37,626 nt of DNA from Gemmatimonadota bacterium (lineage in GTDB: Bacteria; Gemmatimonadota; Gemmatimonadetes; Longimicrobiales; Gaopeijiaceae): NCBI GenBank assembly GCA_003562075.1, contig PWWP01000139.1:1-37626 (forward strand), written 5' to 3'. The translations under genes were made by a program, and so were the position numbers. Of the stretch, positions 31,128-37,626 are shown piece by piece (within the stretch, counting starts at the first letter, position 1; every line of letters starts with the position of its first letter). The notes below the pieces were generated by a model. The model was not told the origin of the DNA. It did no database searches and was given only the letters and a program-made list of their open reading frames with translations.

Positions 31128-32849
31128 ATGTCCACCGTTGAACGTGAAGTCCCCGTCTCGGAGCTGGAGGCAGAGCTTCGTCGGAAGGAAGAGGAAATGG
31201 AGGCCCTTCGACAGGAGGTGACCCGCTGGAAGGAGAAATCGCAGCAAGCTCCGAAGCGAGATGACTCCTTCACCTCGGTTTCGGGACGGGAGGTCGCCCC
31301 CCTCTACACGCCCCTGGACCGGGAGGGTGCCGGCGGATATCTGGAGTCCCAGGGCGTCCCCGGAGCCTATCCCTTTACGCGGGGCCCATATGGGACCATG
31401 TACCGGACCCGGCTGTGGACCATGCGACAGTTTGCCGGATTCGCCACGGCTGAGGAGACGAACGAGCGGTACCACTACCTCCTGAAGAATGGTCAGACCG
31501 GGCTGTCGGTGGCCTTCGACTTTCCCACACTCATGGGGTACGATTCGGACCATCCCCGGTCTCTGGGCGAGGTGGGGGTGTGTGGGGTAGCCATTTCCTC
31601 ACTGGCGGACATGGAGACCCTCTTCGACGGGATTCCCCTGGACAAGGTGTCCGTCTCCATGACCATCAACGGTCCGGCCATCATCCTCTTCTGCTTCTAC
31701 GTGGCGGCAGCAGAGAAGCAGGGGGTCTCGCCGGACCAACTGACGGGGACCGTTCAGAACGACATCCTGAAGGAATACCAGGCTCAGCACGCCTGGGTCT
31801 TCCCGCCCGAGCCCGCGCTCCGGGCCATTGTGGACATGTTCGATTGGTGCTCTGAGCACGCACCCCGCTATAACCCCATCTCCATCTCCGGATACCACAT
31901 CCGGGAAGCGGGCGCCACGGCGGGCCAGGAGCTGGCCTTCACCCTGAGGAACGGATTCGAATACGTGGAGCGGGGGGTCGCACGGGGATTGGACGTGGAT
32001 TCCTTTGCACCTCGCCTCTCCTTCTTCTTCGACATCCACAATGACTTCTTCGAGGAGATCGCCAAGCTCCGGGCCGCCCTAAGGATCTGGGCCCGGACGC
32101 TGAAGGAGAAGTACGGTGCGAAGAATCCTGCGTCCTGGCGCCTCCGAACCCACTGCCAGACGGCCGGGGTGACGTTGACGGCCCAGCAGCCCGAGAACAA
32201 CATCGTCCGAGTCGCCTACCAGGCCATGGCGGCGGTCCTGGGAGGGACCCAGTCCCTCCACACCAACTCCATGGACGAGACGCTGGCACTTCCCACTGAG
32301 AAGTCGGTGCGGATCGCGCTTCGGACTCAGCAAGTCCTGGCCCACGAAACCGGGGTTCCCAACACCATCGATCCGCTGGCTGGGTCGTACTACGTGGAGA
32401 GCCTCACCGACGAGCTGGAGGCCGAGGCCGAGGCCCTCTTCCAGGAGATCGACGAAGTAGGCGGGGTCGTCCCTGGCATCGAGGCCGGCTGGTTCCAGAA
32501 GGAGATCGCCCACTCGGCCCTTCGGCAGCAGGAGGAGGCTGAGTCCGGGAGCCGGACCATTGTCGGCGTCAACCAGTTCACCGATGGTTCGGAAGAAGTG
32601 GCGATCGACACCCTCCGTATTGATCCCGATGTGGAGGAACGTCAGCGTGAGCGGATGGCCCGCCTCCGGGAGGAGCGGGACGATGAGGCCGTGAACAAGA
32701 CCCTCTCGGCGCTCACCGAAGCAGCCCGGACCGGCGAGAATCTGGTTCCCCGGATCCTGGACTGTGCCCGGGCCTACTGCACGCTGTACGAGATTCGCCA
32801 CGCCATGGAGGAAGTCTTCGGAGCCTACAAGGAGCCGGTTTTCTTCTGA
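31128..32849 (+). CDS. B12-dependent acyl-CoA mutase large subunit, isobutyryl-CoA-mutase-like pocket
   Basis: The 573-residue catalytic subunit of the methylmalonyl-CoA mutase superfamily, lacking the C-terminal B12-binding domain, so it needs a separate small subunit that is not in the window. Residues 1-45 form a charged coiled-coil lead ([20 protein letters not shown]). The barrel shows [20 protein letters not shown] (89-108), [35 protein letters not shown] (208-223), [13 protein letters not shown] (His257) and [20 protein letters not shown]. In methylmalonyl-CoA mutases the positions of Phe102 and Gln220 are Tyr (RQYAGF) and Arg, which bind the carboxylate; Phe and Gln occur in isobutyryl-CoA mutase. 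Ala129 argues against 2-hydroxyisobutyryl-CoA mutase, which has Asp there. The start ATG has GGGAG 5 bases upstream. Superfamily is certain; substrate is inferred. Confidence 0.92.
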   Translation: MSTVEREVPVSELEAELRRKEEEMEALRQEVTRWKEKSQQAPKRDDSFTSVSGREVAPLYTPLDREGAGGYLESQGVPGAYPFTRGPYGTMYRTRLWTMRQFAGFATAEETNERYHYLLKNGQTGLSVAFDFPTLMGYDSDHPRSLGEVGVCGVAISSLADMETLFDGIPLDKVSVSMTINGPAIILFCFYVAAAEKQGVSPDQLTGTVQNDILKEYQAQHAWVFPPEPALRAIVDMFDWCSEHAPRYNPISISGYHIREAGATAGQELAFTLRNGFEYVERGVARGLDVDSFAPRLSFFFDIHNDFFEEIAKLRAALRIWARTLKEKYGAKNPASWRLRTHCQTAGVTLTAQQPENNIVRVAYQAMAAVLGGTQSLHTNSMDETLALPTEKSVRIALRTQQVLAHETGVPNTIDPLAGSYYVESLTDELEAEAEALFQEIDEVGGVVPGIEAGWFQKEIAHSALRQQEEAESGSRTIVGVNQFTDGSEEVAIDTLRIDPDVEERQRERMARLREERDDEAVNKTLSALTEAARTGENLVPRILDCARAYCTLYEIRHAMEEVFGAYKEPVFF

Positions 32850-32936
32850 GTCGGGGCCCCGCGTGGCCTGGGGTGAAGGGTGGCCTGAGGGAGTGCGCCG
32901 ATCTGGTCGCCGTTGAACCGGCGGCCCAGCGGTAGG

Positions 32937-32952
32937 GGGTGGTGCCCCACCC
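32937..32952. other. Hairpin in the mutase-susD convergent gap
   Basis: GGGTGG-TGCC-CCACCC, a perfect 6-pair stem with a 4-base loop. A shorter GGCCC-N5-GGGCC hairpin lies just after it near 32964-32978. Together with the long stem at 32998-33029 they fill the 233-base gap, which has no gene. Confidence 0.5.
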
Positions 32953-32997
32953 AGGCACCAGCTGGCCCGGAATGGGCCCCATCCCGCTACAACGACC

Positions 32998-33029
32998 GAG
33001 GGGGGCGACCCGGATGGGCCGCCCCCCTC
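32998..33029 (-). terminator. Strong stem-loop, probable bidirectional terminator
   Basis: GAGGGGGGCG (32998-33007) pairs perfectly with CGCCCCCCTC (33020-33029), and the loop contains a further CCC/GGG stem. It lies 54 bases past the susD stop and about 150 past the mutase stop. Only a short TTCT follows on the plus strand and no T-run on the minus strand, so it may work by structure or with Rho. Confidence 0.6.
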
Positions 33030-33082
33030 TTCTGCATACAACCGGAGCGGGGTTCACCCCCGCCGCCGGCTCAACCCCGGCA

Positions 33083-34357
33083 TCAGATGTTGGGGTTGTT
33101 CAGGCGCTCCTGCTCGGGCAGGGGAATGCAGGTCACCGGTCCGTAGGGGTCTCCACGGTTGGTGACTCCGGTGGGGAAGGGGATGTTGTGGCGAAGCATA
33201 TCGTTGAGCCGGTGTCCTTCCAGGAAGAACTGGCGTCGCCGCTCCTCAATCACATCCTCCAGGCTCCCATCCCCGGTGTAGGCCGGCAGATCCTGGTAGT
33301 CCCGGATCCGGTTGATGGCCGCCACGGCCTCTCCACCACCTCGGGCCTCGGCGATGATGAGCTGGGCCTCGATCCAGGAAGCGATGGGCATATCCTGGGT
33401 GGGGGACGTAACCTTCTCTTGCAAGAAGTAGTGGGTTGCCCCGTCCTCACCCGTGGTCTCGGTATCCAGCACCGGGACACGGGGGTCCTGATCCCCGTTC
33501 AACTCCACCCACTCATACTCCGTACCCACCGTCAGGCGGTCATTGAAGTAGGTCTGGTTGTAGATCCGGTTCTCCCGGCGGGGCTGGTTGGAGGTGTAGT
33601 GTGCCCAGCGGACGAATCCCTGGGGTACGGCTTCCGCATCGGACGCCGCACCGCCAAGGTCGCCCTGGTTCAGACGGGCCCTGGCTCGACCCACGTTGGC
33701 CATGTGGAGGATGGTCTCGTCCCCTGAGGCCTGGGCGTGAGGCATGGCCTCGGTGAAGCGCTGTTCCGCCATAGCGAAGACGTCCTGCCTGGACATGAGG
33801 GGCCCACCGTCCACAGCCATCTCGCAGTAGCCTTCTCCCAGGAGGGTCAGAGCGTAGCCCTCGTAGGCTTTCAACTTCGCCAGGCTCTGCTCGTAGTTCG
33901 GGACGTCAGCCGGATCGAAGCCGCTGATCCGATCGTACCCATCCCGCGCCATGAAGCGTGCGGTCTGGGCCGGGGCGTAGTACCCGAAACTGTCCTGGTT
34001 CCGGTTGTTGGAGCAGAGACCCACCGTCTCATTCACGGAGGCCAGGCGGCTGTTCCAGATGTTGGTGGCCCGCCACCCGTTGGCGCTCCTGAACTCCTCC
34101 GTGAGGATGGCGTTGGTGAGGGAGTAGTTGACCCACGCGCACTCGAATTCCCCCAGGGCGCCTACCACCATGCTCCGGGAGAGAGCCGGGTTGTCCAGCT
34201 CAGAGTCCTCCGCCGCTCCCGGGACCGAGACCTCCAGGAGGCGGTCGCAACCGGTGAGTCCGATCACCATGATAGGGAGTGCGGCCAGCAGGAGCTTCCA
34301 GCCCCCACTTCGTGGCTTCCGTGTATCCTGCTTCAGGTTTGATTCCGTTGAATACAT
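33083..34357 (-). CDS. SusD/RagB-family outer-membrane lipoprotein
   Basis: SusD-like proteins sit as a lid on a SusC transporter and bind the nutrient. The 424-residue product has a basic N-terminus, a hydrophobic stretch (LLLAALPIMVIG) and a lipobox LTGC with Cys37, followed by DRLLEVSVPG, typical of the family. Further signs are TPR-like helices (NYEQSLAKLKAYEGYALTLL), the WIEAQLIIAEA segment (about 330-340) and the C-terminal IEERRRQFFLEGHRLNDMLR signature. I start at ATG 34357 because the signal peptide begins there; a longer open frame upstream is not credible. It lies 88 bases after susC. The ligand is unknown and no glycoside hydrolase or peptidase gene is alongside. Confidence 0.9.
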   Translation of the reverse strand: MYSTESNLKQDTRKPRSGGWKLLLAALPIMVIGLTGCDRLLEVSVPGAAEDSELDNPALSRSMVVGALGEFECAWVNYSLTNAILTEEFRSANGWRATNIWNSRLASVNETVGLCSNNRNQDSFGYYAPAQTARFMARDGYDRISGFDPADVPNYEQSLAKLKAYEGYALTLLGEGYCEMAVDGGPLMSRQDVFAMAEQRFTEAMPHAQASGDETILHMANVGRARARLNQGDLGGAASDAEAVPQGFVRWAHYTSNQPRRENRIYNQTYFNDRLTVGTEYEWVELNGDQDPRVPVLDTETTGEDGATHYFLQEKVTSPTQDMPIASWIEAQLIIAEARGGGEAVAAINRIRDYQDLPAYTGDGSLEDVIEERRRQFFLEGHRLNDMLRHNIPFPTGVTNRGDPYGPVTCIPLPEQERLNNPNI

Positions 34358-34401
34358 GATCTTGTGCCTATTGGGTTGAACGGTCGTCGCGTCCGTTTCC
34401 C

Positions 34402-34435
34402 GCCTTCCCCTCATCCATGCGGACGAGGGGAAGGC
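34402..34435 (-). other. Intercistronic stem-loop between susC and susD
   Basis: GCCTTCCCCTC and GAGGGGAAGGC form a perfect 11-pair stem with a 12-base loop, starting 10 bases after the susC stop. No T-run follows, so it looks like a partial terminator or mRNA stabiliser that sets the susC to susD ratio rather than a full stop. Confidence 0.65.
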
Positions 34436-34445
34436 AGGACGCTGG

Positions 34446-37400
34446 TCAGAAGCCAAGGCGCACCGTCATGGTGGCACTTGCGAACGGGGGCATGACCGTC
34501 TGATAGCCCTGGGTCAGGTTGGCTGAACCGCGGGTTTCCGGGTCCCAGATCCGTCCGTCACCGATGGACGGGGTGATGGATCCGTCCCGGGCCGTTCCCC
34601 ATCCGTCCTGAGCGGTCCAGAGCATGGCCAGGTTCCGACCGGCCACGTTCACTGAGCCATTTCCGGCTCCGATCCGTCCCAGGAGCGATTGGGGGAGCGT
34701 ATAGGTCAGGGAGACCTCCCGGAGGCGGGCGAACCCGGCCTCATAGGTCCCCAGGGGGCTCCGGCCGACCGTGCGGTAGGCCTGGAAGATGGGATCGTCG
34801 GCTTCCTGCGACATCCGCGTGTTGTTGATGCTGGTAATGGCAGCACCCACGGAGGTGTCTTCCTGGTAGTGCCCACCGGTGGCGTCTACCCGGGCATAGA
34901 GCCGGAGGGGCCCGTACGACCAGGTGGAATTGATACCACCTTCCCAGGTGGGCTGGCTCGGACCCCAGCGAACCAGGGGAGCCTCACTGCAGGGAACGGG
35001 AGCGCCGCCCTGGTCTACACCCTGGGGGCCCGCTCCACCATCACACATGGCGCTGATCAACCCGCCGTTCTCGTCGATCTCTGCAGAGACGACGGTGACC
35101 ATGTACCGGTCGGCGATCCCGTAGCCTTCCCGGTGCTGGAGCTGACCGGTTCCGATGACGCCATCCTCTCCGATTTCGTCGATCCGGTTCCGGAAGTTCG
35201 AGGCCTGCACACCCAGGTCCCAGGAGAAGTTCTGCCGCTCCATGACCTGAACGTCGAGGCCCAGCTCATGGCCCCAGCCTCGGACCAGACCCAGGTTGAT
35301 GACCTGCGATCCAGGGAAGCCCAGGGACCGGGGCACAGCCCGGTTCACGATGGCGTCCTTGGTCCACCGGTCGAACCGGGTGAAGACGGCGCTGATACGG
35401 CCGTCCAGGAACTCAGCGTCGAACCCGATTTCCAGCTCTTCGCCCCGCTCCGGCTGAAGGGCCGGGTTCCCGAAGGCATCGGGGATGAGGGTGGGCTCGT
35501 CGTTGTAGCCCACCTCAGGTGCGTAGAGGCGGGAGGCGTCGAAGGTCCCAGGCTGCTGCCCGGCAGCTCCCCAGGCACCCCGGAGACGGAACTGGCTGAC
35601 CCAGTCCACCGTCCAGAAGTCTTCCTCGTGCATGACCCAGGTGGCGCTGATCTTCGGGTAGACGGCTGCGTCGAACTCTTGTCCGAAGGCGCTGTTGTCG
35701 TCCATCCGAACGGCACCGGTCACGAAGATCCGGTTATCCCAGTCGAACTGCTGCTGGACATAGACCCCCACGGTGGCGTTCTCGGAGAAGGACTCACTCC
35801 CATCCCGGGTTGAGCCGCCGCTGATCGTGGTGATGGGCACAGCCGGGAACTGCTGGGCCGTGGCACCGATGGACAGGTTCCGGCTCCGGTAATACTGGAG
35901 ACCGAAGGAACTCTGGGAGCCAATGTGGTCTCTGAACTGGGTCGTTGCGGAGGCTCCGTAGTCCAGGGTGAAGAAGCGGCGCTGGATCCGGGTGGTGCTC
36001 TTGGACCCGAGGCCGGTGGCGCCAAAGAAGTGGCTGGACCCCTCAGGCATGCGGGGATAGAGCCGGTGGTTGAACTCCTGGTTCTGGTCCAGGCCGGCCA
36101 CCAGCCGGTGGGTGAACCAGGACAGGGGGTTGTGGCTGAACTCGATGCTGGCGTTGTACCGGTCGATATCGGACCGATCCTGCACCTTCCTCCACTCCTC
36201 TGGCGGCGCCCACCCGAAGCCGCGGGAGGCCTCCAGGGCCGGACGTCCGAAGTAGAGGTTGGAGAAGGGGTCGATGTTCAGCCCTCCCTGGGCCATCCGC
36301 CGCTTCCCTTCGGTGAAGCCCACGCTGGTCCGCATGGTGAAGCTCTCCGAGGGGATCAGGTCCAGGTTGACCCGGCCGGAGAAGCGCCGGTCCCAGTTGT
36401 GCTGAACCACGCCCGTGTCGTCCGTGTAGGACCCTGAGGCGAAGTAGCGGATCTGGTCCGTGCCCCCCTGGATGTTGGCGCTGAGAGCGTTCATCTGACC
36501 GTAATCGAAGATGGGCCCCAGCCCTTCGTTGGCCTCCCGCTCGTAGAGGTTGACCCCGTAGATGTTGCCGTCGGCGTCCCGGGAGAACTGCTCCCCGGCC
36601 CGGCCACCTGGGTTCCACATCCAGTTGGTCCCGGTTCGGGCCATGACGCTCACGGAGGGGCTAGCCGAGGCGCCCCGCTTCGTGATGATCTGGATTACGC
36701 CGGCAGATGCTTCCGTCCCGTAGAGGGTAGCAGCGGCCGGCCCCTTGATGATCTCGATGCTTTCAATGGACTCAGGGTCCAGGTCATCGAGGCGGCTCAC
36801 CCGGGCTCCCCCGCGCTGGCTGGGTCCCCGATTGGGTGCCGAGTCCATCCGGATGCCATCGATGTAGATGATGGGATCGTTGCTGAGACCGATGCTGCTG
36901 GTCCCCCGGATCCGAATCCGGCTGCCTGATCCCACCTGGCCCGAGGTCCCCAGGAGTTGAACGCCGGGGGTCCGCTGACCGATGAGCTGGGTCATGCTGG
37001 TGACTGGTGCGATCTCGGTGATATCCGAGGCCGAGATCCGATCCACCACGTTACCAATGGCCCGGCGCTGGGCCCCGCCGGCCGTACCGGTGACCACCAC
37101 CTCATCCAGGGCCAGGGCCTGCTGGGAGAGCTGGAATTCCACCGTCACGGACTCACCGGAGGCCACGGTCACGGTCTGGGTCGCCTGAGCATAACCCAGG
37201 AGCTGGACCCGGACCTGGACCTCACCGGCAGGTACCGAAGAAATGGAGAAGCGGCCGTCGGCGCCGGCCAGGGTGCCCATTCCGAGCCCGACGAGCTCGA
37301 CCTGGGCACCGGCCAGGGCTCGCCCGGTTCCGGCTTCGATGACGCGACCTTCGACGGTGCCTTCCATGACGGCGGCCTCAACAGCGATCTCACTGCTGCC

Positions 37401-37499
37401 TGCCACCGTCCCGGGCACCGCCGGGGCTTCCGAGGGAGACGACACCGCCAGAGCGGATATCGCCCAGAACACTGTCCCTACTGACAAGGATTGCAACAT
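34446..37499 (-). CDS. SusC/RagA-family TonB-dependent outer-membrane transporter
   Basis: A 1017-residue nutrient importer. A signal peptide (LSVGTVFWAISALAVSSPSEA) is followed by a carboxypeptidase-regulatory-like domain (VEGRVIEAGTGRALAGAQVE, then ISSVPAGEVQVRVQLLGYAQ), the linker LDEVVVTGTAGG, a plug with QLIGQRTPGVQLLGTSGQVG, SRIRIRGTSSIGLSNDPIIY and ESIEIIKGPAAATLYGTEAS, and a long barrel ending in Phe (ATMTVRLGF). The start is ATG at 37499 because GGAGGTGG lies about 5 bases upstream; the longer open frame is untranslated leader. It is the first gene of a two-gene operon with susD. The substrate cannot be told from sequence. Confidence 0.93.
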   Translation of the reverse strand: MLQSLSVGTVFWAISALAVSSPSEAPAVPGTVAGSSEIAVEAAVMEGTVEGRVIEAGTGRALAGAQVELVGLGMGTLAGADGRFSISSVPAGEVQVRVQLLGYAQATQTVTVASGESVTVEFQLSQQALALDEVVVTGTAGGAQRRAIGNVVDRISASDITEIAPVTSMTQLIGQRTPGVQLLGTSGQVGSGSRIRIRGTSSIGLSNDPIIYIDGIRMDSAPNRGPSQRGGARVSRLDDLDPESIESIEIIKGPAAATLYGTEASAGVIQIITKRGASASPSVSVMARTGTNWMWNPGGRAGEQFSRDADGNIYGVNLYEREANEGLGPIFDYGQMNALSANIQGGTDQIRYFASGSYTDDTGVVQHNWDRRFSGRVNLDLIPSESFTMRTSVGFTEGKRRMAQGGLNIDPFSNLYFGRPALEASRGFGWAPPEEWRKVQDRSDIDRYNASIEFSHNPLSWFTHRLVAGLDQNQEFNHRLYPRMPEGSSHFFGATGLGSKSTTRIQRRFFTLDYGASATTQFRDHIGSQSSFGLQYYRSRNLSIGATAQQFPAVPITTISGGSTRDGSESFSENATVGVYVQQQFDWDNRIFVTGAVRMDDNSAFGQEFDAAVYPKISATWVMHEEDFWTVDWVSQFRLRGAWGAAGQQPGTFDASRLYAPEVGYNDEPTLIPDAFGNPALQPERGEELEIGFDAEFLDGRISAVFTRFDRWTKDAIVNRAVPRSLGFPGSQVINLGLVRGWGHELGLDVQVMERQNFSWDLGVQASNFRNRIDEIGEDGVIGTGQLQHREGYGIADRYMVTVVSAEIDENGGLISAMCDGGAGPQGVDQGGAPVPCSEAPLVRWGPSQPTWEGGINSTWSYGPLRLYARVDATGGHYQEDTSVGAAITSINNTRMSQEADDPIFQAYRTVGRSPLGTYEAGFARLREVSLTYTLPQSLLGRIGAGNGSVNVAGRNLAMLWTAQDGWGTARDGSITPSIGDGRIWDPETRGSANLTQGYQTVMPPFASATMTVRLGF

Positions 37500-37582
37500 A
37501 CCCCACCTCCGTCCACGCGGATGGAACGGGTGACGGGGGCGAGTAGTACGCCATACAGCGCACATGACGCCCCACTGAGATT

Positions 37583-37606
37583 TACGGTCCGGTCACAGTA
37601 CGGTCC
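37583..37606. repeat. Direct repeat TACGGTCC across the susC promoter
   Basis: TACGGTCC occurs at 37583-37590 and 37599-37606, a 16-base period. One copy covers the predicted transcript start and the other the spacer next to the -10, a natural place for a repressor. No regulator gene is visible in the window. Confidence 0.4.
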
Positions 37607-37623
37607 CCGCACCTGATTCGCAA
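37595..37623 (-). promoter_or_regulatory. Candidate susC promoter
   Basis: On the minus strand TTGCGA (37623-37618), a 17-base spacer and TACTGT (37600-37595), the same -10 form as in other promoters here. The predicted start near 37588 leaves a leader of about 88 bases. Confidence 0.45.
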
Positions 37624-37626
37624 TGG

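Noticed and set aside
34689-35813. Open frame of 374 codons on the plus strand opposite susC
   Set aside because: Antisense to a well-supported transporter gene; long open antisense frames are common in GC-rich genes, and the protein has no recognisable fold.

Overview
The window is about 37.6 kb of gene-dense, GC-rich bacterial chromosome. Codon third positions are strongly G/C, GTG starts are frequent and purine-rich Shine-Dalgarno (SD) sites are common. The mix of a SusC/SusD outer-membrane pair, SD-led GC-rich genes, a HEAT/HD-GYP pair inside a trp cluster and cobalamin-dependent acyl-CoA mutase genes fits Gemmatimonadota best. That placement is inferred from gene content and style, not from a marker gene. 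I saw no rRNA, tRNA, CRISPR array, intact insertion sequence or phage gene. No gene-free gap exceeds about 260 bases.

Layout. (1) Positions 1-4001, minus strand: truA, a small transaldolase, an HtrA-type protease and the 5' part of purB, which shows an apparent one-base deletion in its catalytic loop next to the window edge. (2) 4002-13199: tryptophan genes trpD, trpC, trpF, trpB and trpA. They are interrupted by lexA in the opposite orientation (after trpD) and by a HEAT-repeat gene and an HD-GYP gene (between trpB and trpA). (3) 13217-14860, minus: an RqcH/NFACT-type protein. (4) 15014-18821: panB, panC, a YqeK-like HD hydrolase, a LytR_C-domain membrane protein and lepB. (5) 18931-20076, minus: rlmN. 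(6) 20275-27705: aspS, phoH, pgpH, ybeY and a UbiB/AarF kinase-like gene, most of them abutting or overlapping. (7) 27828-32849: a cobalamin block made of a MeaB-type GTPase with an unusual His-rich insert, a BtuB-like TonB-dependent receptor that seems to start at CTG, and an acyl-CoA mutase large subunit whose two substrate-pocket residues look like isobutyryl-CoA mutase. (8) 33083-37499, minus: a susC-susD operon with an intercistronic stem-loop and a terminator-like hairpin.

How it works together. The trp genes cover anthranilate to tryptophan (trpE/trpG are not here). panB/panC give pantothenate from ketoisovalerate. phoH, pgpH, ybeY and ubiB form a housekeeping group, with PgpH expected to degrade c-di-AMP. 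The cobalamin block combines likely corrinoid uptake, a mutase chaperone and the mutase itself; the small B12-binding subunit is not in the window. Three unrelated HD phosphohydrolases (HD-GYP, YqeK, PgpH) point to control of c-di-GMP, Ap4A and c-di-AMP.

Regulation. Several promoters share one form: a -35 of TTGACA, TTGACC or TTGCNN, a 16-18 base spacer and a -10 fitting TAYYKT. They precede truA, trpD, lexA, panB and susC, with a near match before the mutase. The lexA promoter overlaps two tandem copies of CTTC-N7-GTTC, a strong candidate SOS box. The truA start codon, and less certainly that of rqcH, lies exactly 6 bases after a TACCTT box, which suggests leaderless mRNA.
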